In this document: positions 27,162-35,408 of the stretch, piece by piece | Layout of the letters: the number at the start of each line of letters is the position of its first letter | How positions within the stretch are numbered: the first letter of the stretch is position 1 | DNA from: JBEKCP01 sp049509515 | GTDB taxonomy: Bacteria > Planctomycetota > Planctomycetia > Pirellulales > Thermoguttaceae | Assembly: GCA_049509515.1 (NCBI GenBank) | Contig: JBEKZV010000028.1 | Coordinates: 52,756 to 116,755, forward strand | Direction: 5' to 3' | Length of the DNA stretch: 64,000 bases | Made by a program: the position numbers and the translations under genes | Notes under the pieces: model-generated | The model's input: the letters and a program-made list of their open reading frames with translations, nothing else | What the model was told of the DNA's origin: nothing | The model's database searches: none

Positions 27162-27407
27162 TTAGCCCGACACCCCTGTTGCGAGCCGTCGATAAAGGGC
27201 GTCCGGCGCGAGATCCGCTCCACAGGGCCACGCGACGGCGCCGAACTCATCCACGGCCACCTTGCGAAATTCGCCCTCGTTCCGCAATGGCTCGAAAACC
27301 GGTCCGAACAACCGATCGCCGAGGTCGACCTGGCCCGCCGTGCCGTCCTCGAACTCCACGTAAATGCGATAACCGCCAAGCGCGCTGACGCGAATTACTT
27401 TCTGCAC
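27162..27407 (-). CDS. DUF2442 family protein
   Basis: 81 residues from a GTG at 27407, chosen because AGGAGG lies 6 bases upstream (plus-strand 27414-27419). The sequence KVIRVSALGGYRIYVEFEDGTAGQVDLGDRLFGPVFEPL, then FRKVAVDEFGAVAWPCGADLAPDALY, is the standard DUF2442 pattern. Members are often found beside DUF4160 proteins in toxin-antitoxin-like pairs; no such partner is adjacent here. A promoter-like TTGTAC-N16-TATAAT lies upstream. Confidence 0.8.
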   Translation of the reverse strand: MQKVIRVSALGGYRIYVEFEDGTAGQVDLGDRLFGPVFEPLRNEGEFRKVAVDEFGAVAWPCGADLAPDALYRRLATGVSG

Positions 27408-27461
27408 CTTACACCTCCTCCACCAGGACGCCTCGAACCGCGCCCCCGCTCCCACCGGCCT

Positions 27462-27489
27462 ATTATATCTCACGGCCCAGTCGGTACAA
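27462..27489 (-). promoter_or_regulatory. Promoter of the DUF2442 gene
   Basis: On the minus strand: TTGTAC (plus 27484-27489), 16 bases, TATAAT (plus 27462-27467), about 55 bases before the GTG start. The -35 overlaps a plus-strand TACAAT (27485-27490) that could serve as -10 for the divergent nitrilase gene. Confidence 0.5.
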
Positions 27490-27522
27490 TGGCGGTAGCG
27501 CTCGGTCCAAGGAGAAGATCAG

Positions 27523-28130
27523 ATGCACGTAAACCGTTGGGTCATGTATCTTGCCTGCGGCGCGGCGATCTGGCTGGCGCCGGCATCCTTTTGCCACGCG
27601 CAAACCGCGGAGAAGACCGCTGCGGCGGCGCCAGGCAAGCTGCAGGTGGCCACTTGCCAGTTCCCCGTCTGCGGCGACGTCCGGGCCAACGCGGATCGTA
27701 TTCGCCGGCAAATGCGGGAAGCACGCGAGCGCGGCGCCGACCTGGTACACTTTCCCGAGTGTGCCCTGAGCGGCTACGCGGGCGAGGACGTTCCGTCGCC
27801 GGCTGATCTCGATTGGGGGCTGCTGCACAAGGAAACCGACGCGATCCTGGCCCTGGCCAAGGAACTGGGCGTGTGGGTCGTGCTGGGCAGCACCCATCGC
27901 CTCAGCGGCGATCACAAACCGCACGACTCGCTGTACCCGTGCGAAGATCATGCCGCCGACGCTCCAGGGCCATGCGGGCGTGAACTTCATGTTCATTTCG
28001 GCGAACAATTCTTCCGCCGAGCACAGTTGGCAGAGCCGGTTCATCACGCCCGACGGGCTGGTGGCCGCCGAATTGCCGTTGGATCAGCCGGGCGTCATGG
28101 TCAATCCGATGGTCGTGGCACACGGAAACC
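27523..28130 (+). pseudogene. Carbon-nitrogen hydrolase (nitrilase superfamily) with internal deletion
   Basis: The first ~140 codons read as an exported nitrilase-family protein: a signal peptide, LQVATCQFPVCGDVRANADRI, the catalytic glutamate in HFPECALSGYAGED, and WVVLGSTHRLSGDHKPHDSLY. After about 27938 the frame makes no family sense, but the +1 frame from 27944 resumes with KIMPPTLQGHAGVNFMFISANN and SWQSRFITPDGLVAAELPL, the C-terminal part of such an enzyme. The segment holding the catalytic lysine and cysteine is absent. Deletion plus frameshift is therefore the simplest reading, and the gene should be inactive. The 3' boundary is uncertain. Confidence 0.7.
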
Positions 28131-28305
28131 CTCCCAGAATCGTGCGAGGTCATTTGGATTCGGCGACTGTCATCCTTTCCCACCCACCTTTTCCCACCCG
28201 GTGCACCCGTCCACGGCACTGGCCGGGGGGGCTTCCGGCCTGGTCGGCCTCCGGGTACAGTAGAGAGATGGTCGTACCCCGGCGGTCTGGTGGCAGGGCC
28301 TGTCG

Positions 28306-28380
28306 ATGGCGATCAGCGTCGGGCAGTTCATCGAGCGGCTGAGCGAGAGCGGCCTGCCGCCGGCGGCCGATGTCTGCCGG
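28306..28380 (+). pseudogene. Possible N-terminal remnant of a Ser/Thr kinase
   Basis: MAISVGQFIERLSESGLPPA resembles the N-terminal leader of planctomycete Ser/Thr kinases (a xxF-IE-L-ESGL pattern). Nothing kinase-like follows before the GH27 gene. The match is from memory and short. Confidence 0.3.
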
Positions 28381-28414
28381 CGTTCACTTGCACAGGATTA
28401 CAGGAGAGATTCTC

Positions 28415-29962
28415 ATGAAACTGGCGCGCGTGACTTCCTGGGGCGTGGGGCTGGTTACGGCCTTGTCGTGTGTCGCGATGGTGTCGGCGGCCGAGACGCC
28501 GCTGGTCCTGACGCCGCCGCCGGCGGCCCAACCGCGGATCAACGGGCCGACCGTGTTCGGCGTGCGGCCCGGCTCGCCGCTGCTGTATGACATTCCCGCC
28601 ACCGGCGACCGGCCGATCGAGTTCAGCGTCGAGGGGCTGCCCGAAGGGCTGGCCATCGACTCGGCCGCGGGCCACATCAGCGGAACGCTGAAAAGCGCCG
28701 GCGTCTACAAGGTCGTCCTGCGGGCCAAGAATGCCCGCGGCTCGGCCCGGAAGGCGTTTCGCATCATCGCGGGCGAGCACATCTGCCTTACCCCGCCGCT
28801 GGGCTGGAACAGTTGGAACTGCTGGGCCGCCGCCGTCGATCAGGACAAGGTGCTCCGCTCGGCGCGGGCGATGGTCGAATCGGGGCTGAGCCAGCACGGC
28901 TGGACCTACATCAACATCGACGATACCTGGCAAGGCCCGCGCGGCGGCCCGTTCAACGGAATCCAGGCAAACAGCAAGTTCCCCGGCATGAAGAGGCTTT
29001 GCGACGAGATCCACGCGATGGGGTTGAAGGCGGGCATCTACTCGACCCCGTGGATCACCTCGTATGCCAAGTTCACCGGCGGTTCCAGCGACGAGCGCAG
29101 CGGGGCCTGGTCCGAGAGGCAGGCCACCGACAAGTGCTGGCGGCACGGAAAGTATTCGCTGGCCGCCAATGACGCGCGCCAATGGGCGGCTTGGGGATTC
29201 GACTATTTGAAGTACGACTGGAGTCCCAACGACGTGCCGCACGTCGAGGAGATGAGCCGGGCGCTGAGGCAGTCGGGACGCGACATCGTCTACAGCCTCT
29301 CGAATTCCGCCCCGTTTGCCGATGCGGCGGACTGGGCCCGCCTGGCCAACTGCTGGCGCACTACCGGCGATATCTGGGACTATTGGGACCACAGCGACAA
29401 CGACTGGCGCTACAGCGTCTCGGAAATCGCTTTCACGCAGGACCGCTGGGCGCCGTATGCCGGCCCGGGCCACTGGAACGACCCGGACATGCTGGTGGTG
29501 GGCCACGTGGGCTGGGGACCGCAGCTCCACGCGACGAAGCTCGCGCCCGACGAGCAATACACGCACATCAGCATGTGGTGCCTGCTGTCCGCGCCGTTGC
29601 TGATCGGCTGCGACATGGAGCGCCTCGATCCGTTCACGCTCAATCTGCTCACCAACGACGAGCTGCTGGCGCTCGACCAGGACTCGCTGGGCAAGCAGGC
29701 GAAACGCGTTGCGGCGGTCGGAGCGCTGGACGTTTTCCTGAAGGAGCTGGAAGACGGCTCGAAAGCCCTCGGATTCTTCAACCGGAGCGACAAAGAGCGG
29801 AAGTTCGTCTTCAATAAACTGTCGAGAGTCGGGATTGCCGGCAAGCAACACGTCCGCGATCTGTGGCGGCAGAAAGACCTGCCGGACGTCAACGGCACGG
29901 TGGAGGTCGCGGTTCGCCCGCACGGCGTCGTACTGCTCAAGTTATCGCCGGCAGATCACTGA
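28415..29962 (+). CDS. Secreted GH27 alpha-galactosidase with N-terminal Ig-like domain
   Basis: 515 residues from ATG 28415, preceded by AGGAGAG. A signal peptide (VTSWGVGLVTALSCVAMVSA) is followed by a putative-Ig (cadherin-like) domain: GLPEGLAIDSAAGHISGTL, then AGVYKVVLRAKNARGSA. The GH27 barrel has LGWNSWNCWAAAV, the nucleophile D268 in FDYLKYDW, the acid/base D319 in RTTGDIWDYW, and GHWNDPDMLVVG. The C-terminal beta domain is complete. It should release alpha-galactose from the non-reducing ends of glycans outside the cytoplasm. The second alpha-galactosidase of the window, from a different GH family. Confidence 0.9.
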   Translation: MKLARVTSWGVGLVTALSCVAMVSAAETPLVLTPPPAAQPRINGPTVFGVRPGSPLLYDIPATGDRPIEFSVEGLPEGLAIDSAAGHISGTLKSAGVYKVVLRAKNARGSARKAFRIIAGEHICLTPPLGWNSWNCWAAAVDQDKVLRSARAMVESGLSQHGWTYINIDDTWQGPRGGPFNGIQANSKFPGMKRLCDEIHAMGLKAGIYSTPWITSYAKFTGGSSDERSGAWSERQATDKCWRHGKYSLAANDARQWAAWGFDYLKYDWSPNDVPHVEEMSRALRQSGRDIVYSLSNSAPFADAADWARLANCWRTTGDIWDYWDHSDNDWRYSVSEIAFTQDRWAPYAGPGHWNDPDMLVVGHVGWGPQLHATKLAPDEQYTHISMWCLLSAPLLIGCDMERLDPFTLNLLTNDELLALDQDSLGKQAKRVAAVGALDVFLKELEDGSKALGFFNRSDKERKFVFNKLSRVGIAGKQHVRDLWRQKDLPDVNGTVEVAVRPHGVVLLKLSPADH

Positions 29963-30022
29963 CGCGCCTGCGACCCCAGTGAATACGTTGATTCGCCGCC
30001 GAAGTGGCGTAAGCCGGGGCAA

Positions 30023-30051
30023 TTGAAGAAGGACGTCCGCTCGAGTACAAT
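30023..30051 (+). promoter_or_regulatory. Promoter of clpS
   Basis: TTGAAG (30023-30028), 17 bases, TACAAT (30046-30051), 32 bases before the ATG. Confidence 0.6.
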
Positions 30052-30083
30052 GGAGCGTGCGGGGCGGGCACGGGTTACACCGA

Positions 30084-30470
30084 ATGAGCGATGACGCCGG
30101 TATTGCCGTTGCCGTCGAGAGCCCGCCGGGCGTGGAAGGCCCGCCGAAGCCCCAAGAGCGGCGGAAGAAGCAGCCTGCCGGCGCAAGGCCGAAGAAACAA
30201 CCACCCTACGCGGTGATCTTGTTCAACGACGACCAGCACACCTTCCAGTACGTCATCGAGACCTTGATGAAGGTCTTCGGCTATCCCCAAGAGAAGAGCT
30301 ATTCGCTCACGCTGCAAATCCACGGCGAAGGCAAGGGGATCGTGTGGTCGGGTGCGCGGGAGGTGGCTGAACTCAAACGGGATCAGATCCGCTCGGCCGG
30401 CCCCGATTTCCATGCCGGCCGGAAGGTGGACTTCCCCCTGGGCGTGACCGTGGAGCCGCTGCCGGGGTGA
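30084..30470 (+). CDS. clpS: ATP-dependent Clp protease adaptor ClpS-like
   Basis: 128 residues. ClpS delivers N-degron proteins to ClpAP. After a ~38-residue Pro/Lys-rich N-terminal extension, the core reads PPYAVILFNDDQHTFQYVIETLMKVFGY, which holds the conserved NDD-x-T substrate-pocket motif, then LQIHGEGKGIVWSGAREVAELK. The family usually has a HxxG...V.. pattern with C/H next to T-x-E; here it is IVWSGAREVAELK. ATG 30084 is used instead of the in-frame upstream start because it lies at a more usual distance from the promoter. clpA is not in the window. Confidence 0.8.
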   Translation: MSDDAGIAVAVESPPGVEGPPKPQERRKKQPAGARPKKQPPYAVILFNDDQHTFQYVIETLMKVFGYPQEKSYSLTLQIHGEGKGIVWSGAREVAELKRDQIRSAGPDFHAGRKVDFPLGVTVEPLPG

Positions 30471-30506
30471 GCGGGGTGGTTCGTTGGCGAGCAAGGCCTG
30501 TTTACC

Positions 30507-30590
30507 ATGACGAAGCAAGTCTCACGCCGTTCGTTACTGAAGGTCATGGCCGCCGCGGGAAGCGGTCTCTTTCCGGTGCGGAGCAATGAA
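30507..30590 (+). pseudogene. Orphan Tat signal peptide (gene remnant)
   Basis: MTKQVSRRSLLKVMAAAGSG is a textbook twin-arginine signal start (SRRSLLK followed by a hydrophobic stretch). The frame then runs into the next gene in a different phase and loses sense after ~30590. Such signals head many planctomycete Gfo/Idh/MocA and other secreted enzymes. The body of the protein is missing, and the next gene has its own Sec-type signal peptide. Confidence 0.55.
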
Positions 30591-30649
30591 TGGCGAAGAC
30601 CTTGGCGAACAGGATCCCGGGCCGGAATCGGAAACAGGGAGCAACGGCA

Positions 30650-33600
30650 ATGCGCAGCGCGACAATCATCCCGGCGGTGGCGATCCTGGCTGGAGGCATC
30701 GTTCCGGGCTTCGGCGATTCACGCCAAGCGTTGGCCGCCGATTACAAGCTGGAAATGCCGCAGGAAGCCCGCGGGCTCAACGGCACGCTGATCCTCGACG
30801 AAAGCGCCTACTGCCGGGCCTATTATTGGTTCGACGTGCAGAGAATCGCCCCCAAGCCGCTCAAGGCGGAAGGCGCGAAGCTCCTGAACCCGATCATGAT
30901 GGACAGGCTCCGGAAGGAAGTGCAAAAACGCCTGGCACCCAAGAACTACGACTGGGAAAAGGAGGATTGGCGCGACCACGTGACGGTGGAGGCGGAATAC
31001 AACAGCTTCGCGAGAAAGAACAGGGTGTTCATAAGGCTCGGGAGCATCACGGAGCCGCCTGCGGACCCGTGGCGCGGGTTGGAGTTCGACGATTCGACGT
31101 GGCCGCACCTGCGGAAGCCGGACGGAGTCGGCTCGCCGGCACAATACACCGTCGGCACCCCGGAAAGAAACGGCTGGCTGCGGGGGGTGTTCCTGCGTTT
31201 CCGCTTCGATCTTCCCGATCCCGCGGCGGGAGCCGTGACGTTCAGCGCCGATTATATCGGCGGGATCAGGGCGTCGGTGAACGGCCGGGAAATCGCGCGC
31301 GGCCATCTTCCGGCCGGCGATCTCGGGGCCGAGACGATGGCGGAGGAGTACCCGCTGGCGGCCTACGTCGCGACGTTTGCGGACCTGCCGGAGAAGGAGA
31401 AGGAGAAGGCGAAGTACCGGGGGAAGGAACCGCCGCCAAGGCAGGTCATGAGGAGTGCGGACGAGCTGACGCCGCTGGGCTCGCGGCTCTATAAGCTTCG
31501 CAACCGCACCATCAGTTCCCTGGCCATTCCCCGGACACTGCTTCGCAAGGGGACGAATGTTCTGGCCATCGAACTCCGCGCGGCCCCGCTGCACCCCTAC
31601 GTGATGAAAGAGTGGTTCGGATACAGGGACGTAGTGGACAGGCAGTGGGAACACGCGCGCTTGTCGCGCCTGGAGTTGCGGTGCGCGTCGAAGGACGTCC
31701 CCTCGTCCTTGCGCCGGCCCAAGGGCGTGCAGGTCTGGACCGAGGACATGACCCGCCGCATGTTCTCGCCGGAATACCTCGAATCCGGCGCGGCGCCGGG
31801 CCGGATCCGGCTGGCCGGAGCACGAAATGGAACCTACTCGGCGCAGGTGGTCGTCGGGACGGACAGGGATCTGGCCCACGTGAAGGTCGCGGCCTCCGAA
31901 CTCACCGGCGCGGCGGGCGGCACGCTGCCGGCCGGGTGCGTCGGCATCTTCGGGATGAACCCCCAGCCGCTCGCCGACATCAGCTCGCTGGGTGAAGGAC
32001 GCATCGTCGGAGGCGAGATGATAGAGATGGGCGGCGGCAACTCGCGCTACGGCGATTGGAGCGCGCCCAAGACCCGCGCACTGGTCTGTTTCGCCCCCGA
32101 AACCCTGGAGAATAGGGCCGCGGCCGCCGCGGCTCTGGACCGGATTCAATATTTCGACTGGATCTCCTCCGCGTTGCCGGAAAGGATTGCGGCCGATTCC
32201 TGCCGACCTTATTGGTTGTCCGTGAAGGTCCCTGCGCATGCCGCGCCGGGACTGTACCGCGGCGCGGTTCGCGTCGAAGGGCCGGATTTCCCCGCCGCCA
32301 CGCTGCCCCTGGAAGTGGAGGTGCTGGACTGGCAGGTTCCGGACCCGCACGATTTCCAGACTCTTGTCGCCATAGAGCAATCGCCGTACGGCGTCGCGAA
32401 ACAGTACACGACCCCGCTGTGGTCGGATGAGCACTGGGAGCTGATCGAGGCCAGCCTCCGCCAGCTTGCGCGTGCGGGCAACGACCTGTGGTTCGTGCCC
32501 GTGCTCCTCAACACGGAATTCGGCAATCGAGACGACTCGATGATCGGGTGGATTCGGAAGAGGGACGGATCTCTCGCGTTCGACTACGCCACGCTCGACC
32601 GTTACCTGGACCTGATTGTCAAGAACTGCGGCACGCCGCTCTTCATATCGTTTGTGGTCATGCACGGGTTTACGGCCCCCGTGGAGGTCAAGATCCTGGA
32701 TGAAGCCTCCGGCAAAGAAGAGCGCCTGAGCCTCGGTCCGGACGTGCCGGGCCGGGAGAGATACTGGCAGCCTTTTGCCCGCTCTCTCCATAGCCACATG
32801 GCGGCCAAGGGACTGGATCAAGCGATGTACTGGGGCTACGGCTGGGACCAGGACGGCGACCCGAAACTCAAACCCATGCTGCGCCGATTCGTGCCGGAGG
32901 TCTTCTGGAACTGCGGCACCCATGATGCCCACGTATCGCTGTCCGGCAGCCTGCCGGATCCCAGTTTTGCGCCTTTCTACAAGACGACTTTCCAGGCCAG
33001 CGCCTGGACGGGCGCGCAGCCGGCCGGTTCCGAGGCATTCTACAAGGTTGTCGAGAACATCCAGAGCTTCCTGATCGGGGGCGAATCCCAGAAAGGCTGG
33101 AAAGTACACGACCAAATCCTGCTCAGCACGCCGCGCGTGGACAGCGGCGCCATCGTGGTCAACGGGAGCGGCACCCCCTGGGTGTTCAGGATCTTTCCCG
33201 AGCGGGCGATCTTCACGGGCTATCGAGGCACGGGGCGCATGGGGGGAGACTACTGGGCCAAGTCCTACCATGACGGGTGCAGGTATTCCGGCGGAGCGCC
33301 CGGATTCTCCATAATGAAGAGCCTCTGGCCCGGCCCGAACGGCGCCGAACCGAGCGCCCGGCTCGAGGCCATGATCGAAGGCCTGCAGGAGCTGGAAGCG
33401 CGGATATTCGTCGAGCAGACGCTGGACCGCGGAATCCTGTCTGCGGAGCAGGCCGAGCGCGTCACGGAGCGATTGGGCCGCCACTTCAAGGGCACCTTCG
33501 CTGTCGGCCTGGATTGGCAAGCCCGCTCGAAGGCGATATATCAGTTGGCCTCCGAAGTCGCCGCGATCGCCGGCCTGGATGTGGACAAGACCGAATTGAC

Positions 33601-33883
33601 CATCAACTTCGGCACTCGGGCACAGGCGGCCTTCAGCATCAAACTGCGCAATTGGACGGGCAAGCCGCGGCGATGGAAGGCGGAAGGCTCGGAGAAATGG
33701 ATCGTCCCCGCCAGGACCGAAGGCTTGGCCAAGGACAGCGAGGGTCTTGAGGTCCGGATTGACGGAGCGTTGCTGGAACCCGAAGCGGAGAGCCACGGGA
33801 TCCTGACCGTAACCGATCTGGAATCGGGGCACGCGTACCCCGTGAAGATCGCCGTCCGCACGGGCAAGGCACGCCCACAATGA
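30650..33883 (+). CDS. Secreted DUF4091/GH123-like glycoside hydrolase (paralogue 2)
   Basis: 1077 residues from ATG 30650 after GGGAG; an earlier ATG (30590) would remove the clean signal peptide IIPAVAILAGGIVPGFGDSRQALAA. It is collinear with the gene at 21357-24032: EFDDSTWPHLRKP and DYIGGIRASVNGREIARGHLPAGD match FDDSSWDRQ and VEYVGGLVVYLNGREVVRRHLPAGE, and both have SVKVPAHAAPGLYRGAV / TVRVPKDAKAGKYQGTI. The C-terminal ~150 residues (after ~930) are extra. Codon choice is different from neighbours, with several ATA and AGG codons, suggesting another source. Substrate unknown. Confidence 0.7.
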   Translation: MRSATIIPAVAILAGGIVPGFGDSRQALAADYKLEMPQEARGLNGTLILDESAYCRAYYWFDVQRIAPKPLKAEGAKLLNPIMMDRLRKEVQKRLAPKNYDWEKEDWRDHVTVEAEYNSFARKNRVFIRLGSITEPPADPWRGLEFDDSTWPHLRKPDGVGSPAQYTVGTPERNGWLRGVFLRFRFDLPDPAAGAVTFSADYIGGIRASVNGREIARGHLPAGDLGAETMAEEYPLAAYVATFADLPEKEKEKAKYRGKEPPPRQVMRSADELTPLGSRLYKLRNRTISSLAIPRTLLRKGTNVLAIELRAAPLHPYVMKEWFGYRDVVDRQWEHARLSRLELRCASKDVPSSLRRPKGVQVWTEDMTRRMFSPEYLESGAAPGRIRLAGARNGTYSAQVVVGTDRDLAHVKVAASELTGAAGGTLPAGCVGIFGMNPQPLADISSLGEGRIVGGEMIEMGGGNSRYGDWSAPKTRALVCFAPETLENRAAAAAALDRIQYFDWISSALPERIAADSCRPYWLSVKVPAHAAPGLYRGAVRVEGPDFPAATLPLEVEVLDWQVPDPHDFQTLVAIEQSPYGVAKQYTTPLWSDEHWELIEASLRQLARAGNDLWFVPVLLNTEFGNRDDSMIGWIRKRDGSLAFDYATLDRYLDLIVKNCGTPLFISFVVMHGFTAPVEVKILDEASGKEERLSLGPDVPGRERYWQPFARSLHSHMAAKGLDQAMYWGYGWDQDGDPKLKPMLRRFVPEVFWNCGTHDAHVSLSGSLPDPSFAPFYKTTFQASAWTGAQPAGSEAFYKVVENIQSFLIGGESQKGWKVHDQILLSTPRVDSGAIVVNGSGTPWVFRIFPERAIFTGYRGTGRMGGDYWAKSYHDGCRYSGGAPGFSIMKSLWPGPNGAEPSARLEAMIEGLQELEARIFVEQTLDRGILSAEQAERVTERLGRHFKGTFAVGLDWQARSKAIYQLASEVAAIAGLDVDKTELTINFGTRAQAAFSIKLRNWTGKPRRWKAEGSEKWIVPARTEGLAKDSEGLEVRIDGALLEPEAESHGILTVTDLESGHAYPVKIAVRTGKARPQ

Positions 33884-34008
33884 ACTCACCCGCGTTGAAG
33901 ACGAGAACCGTGCGTTGAAGATGATCGAGACGGCTTTGCGCGGGCCGTAGGCGGGCAGGACATGAGGGCCGTGCAGCCGGCTATACTGCTCGCGGGCGAG
34001 ATTGACCC

Positions 34009-34064
34009 AAGCCCGCAGCGCAAGCGAGGGAGGTAACCGATTCCCTCGCTTGCGATTCGGGCTT
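34009..34064. repeat. AAGCCCG...GCAAGCGAGGGA inverted repeat
   Basis: AAGCCCG-cagc-GCAAGCGAGGGA (34009-34031) faces TCCCTCGCTTGC-gatt-CGGGCTT (34042-34064). The arms are perfect except for the 4-base internal cagc/gatt pair. The loop is 10 bases. A REP-like palindrome. Confidence 0.75.
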
Positions 34065-34297
34065 CCACGAAAGGTGCCATTTTCGCCCGCACGCAGCATG
34101 GCCTACACACCGCCGGCCATTGCACCCCAGTGGGGGGCGAGATTGAGCATGACGGGGGATCGCAGAAAGCCCCAAGGCCAGGGGGGGTGCGAAGAGCGGG
34201 GAACGGCCTCACGCGGCATTTCGGCAGGCCGGCGAAACCGCCCTGTTTTTCTCCAGGGGGTAGCACCAAGCCCACGCCCCGCCATCGGTGCATAAGG

Positions 34298-34332
34298 AAA
34301 GCCTTGTGTAGCACTGTGTCACGCAAGGCTTT
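34298..34332. terminator. Hairpin just downstream of tRNA-Lys
   Basis: AAAGCCTTG (34298-34306) pairs with CAAGGCTTT (34324-34332), a perfect 9-bp stem with a 17-base loop. It lies 7 bases beyond the 3' end of the tRNA, as a terminator would, but without a T-run. Confidence 0.4.
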
Positions 34333-34338
34333 AAGTAG

Positions 34339-34411
34339 TGCCCCCTGAAGGACTCGAACCTTCGACTTTCTGATTAAGAGTCAGACGCTCTACCAACTGA
34401 GCTAAGAGGGC
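34339..34411 (-). tRNA. tRNA-Lys (anticodon CTT)
   Basis: 73 bases on the minus strand. The acceptor GCCCTCT pairs with AGGGGGC, with discriminator A and no encoded CCA. The D arm is GCTC-AGTTGGTA-GAGC, the anticodon arm TCTGA-CTCTTAA-TCAGA with CTT at 34-36, the variable loop AAGTC, and the T arm GAAGG-TTCGAGT-CCTTC. All four arms pair fully apart from wobbles in the acceptor. It decodes AAG. Plus-strand 34469-34477 contains an extended -10 for it (TGGTAGAAT on the minus strand). Confidence 0.95.
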
Positions 34412-34468
34412 GTAACTATTTGTCGGTCCTCGACTTATGGCTTGGATCGGCGCGGGGTGGAAAGTGTC

Positions 34469-34477
34469 ATTCTACCA
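34469..34477 (-). promoter_or_regulatory. Extended -10 upstream of tRNA-Lys
   Basis: TGG-TAGAAT on the minus strand, about 58 bases before the tRNA 5' end. The -35 region is weak (TGTGGA, 17 bases away). Confidence 0.35.
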
Positions 34478-34665
34478 GACTCACAGTCGTTTCCACAGTA
34501 GCCGCCATCGACGAGTACACGGAATCGGCCAATGGAACCGAGCGGAACCGAGGGTAACCCTGATTCTAACATTACGCGCCCATCTGGCAAGGGAACCGGT
34601 ACGAAACACGTAACCCGCGTGTTTTGCGGCACTTGCGCGCTCAATCCAAATAACTTCCCGAATCG

Positions 34666-35082
34666 CTAGAAGGCGAATACGTCGGGCGACACGTTGAAGT
34701 ATCTTGCCAGTTTGCCGATGTGGCCCCGGTTCAAGGAGCGTTTGCCCTTGAGGACCTCGGAAAGCGTGGAGTCTGCTATTTCCGTGGCCCTGGCAAGCTC
34801 GGCCTGAGAAACATCCTTGGCTTCGATTAGATAACGGAGCATTTCCGCATCGGAGACCGGGGCCATCGGGTGCGCGTCACCCTCGTATCGCGCGATCAAG
34901 TCACTAAGAACCTCCAGGTAATCCTCCTCTTCCGGCGCGAGGTCGCGACGATCCAGGAGCGAATCGACCATTCGGACCGCTCCCGCTAGCTCCTCATCCG
35001 AGTGGATGGGACGGAGCGGAAACGCGGCGACCAAGTCGAGGTAACTGTCCGTGGCCTTTCCGCGCCGGTTCACGGTTGCCAT
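34666..35082 (-). CDS. higA: HigA-type antitoxin with XRE helix-turn-helix
   Basis: 138 residues. The start at 35082 follows AAAGGGGA and overlaps the toxin stop codon (TGATG). The first ~80 residues are helical (SYLDLVAAFPLRPIHSDEEL...DYLEVLSDLIARYE). The C-terminal XRE domain reads EAKDVSQAELARATEIADSTLSEVLKGKRSL, followed by KLARYFNVSPDVF. It neutralises HigB and should bind the promoter. The palindrome between -35 and -10 (35415-35429) is its likely operator. Confidence 0.88.
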   Translation of the reverse strand: MATVNRRGKATDSYLDLVAAFPLRPIHSDEELAGAVRMVDSLLDRRDLAPEEEDYLEVLSDLIARYEGDAHPMAPVSDAEMLRYLIEAKDVSQAELARATEIADSTLSEVLKGKRSLNRGHIGKLARYFNVSPDVFAF

Positions 35083-35375
35083 CAGCAATCCCCTTTCCAC
35101 GCGCCCCTCTGGTATTCCTCGTGGGTCATCACGTGTCGGACGTAAACCTTCCCGCGGTTGAAGTGGGTCACAACGACGAGCCGGAACTTGTTCCCGGCGA
35201 CGTTGAACACGGTACAGCGGCCGACTTGATCCGCATGTGCGAAAACCCGCCGAACGTCCGCGAAACATTCCCAAGTGGCGCGTTCCGTCACCCGATGCCA
35301 AGCCCGCAGCGGTGTTTCCGCTTCGGGCCACCGCTCCCAGAACTCCCGTAGCTTTTTCTGGGATATGACGTGCAT
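35082..35375 (-). CDS. higB: HigB-type mRNA interferase toxin
   Basis: 97 residues. MHVISQKKLREFWERWPEAETPLRAWHR is the standard HigB opening; WECFADVRRVFAHADQVGRCTVFNVAGNKFRLVVVTHFNRGKVYVRHVMTHEEY completes the RelE-like fold. ATG 35375 is preferred to the GTG three codons upstream because GGAGAGG lies 7 bases before the ATG and abuts the GTG. Such toxins cleave mRNA on ribosomes. The toxin-first order and the 1-3 base overlap with higA are normal for this system. Appears intact. Confidence 0.9.
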   Translation of the reverse strand: MHVISQKKLREFWERWPEAETPLRAWHRVTERATWECFADVRRVFAHADQVGRCTVFNVAGNKFRLVVVTHFNRGKVYVRHVMTHEEYQRGAWKGDC

Positions 35376-35408
35376 CCCTGCCACCTCTCCGCATCGTCCA
35401 TCCTCTCA

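Larger units (their letters stand above)
33884..34338. other. Gene-poor region before the tRNA
   Basis: No gene is seen. It holds two inverted repeats: 34009-34064 and 34298-34332, listed separately. The rest shows no signal I can support. Confidence 0.5.

Noticed and set aside
27485..27490. Plus-strand TACAAT as promoter of the nitrilase remnant
   Set aside because: No -35 box at a suitable distance; it coincides with the -35 of the opposite-strand promoter.
30719..34099. 1126-codon open frame on the minus strand
   Set aside because: Antisense to the DUF4091 gene, with no domain and His/Arg/Gln-rich composition typical of shadow frames.
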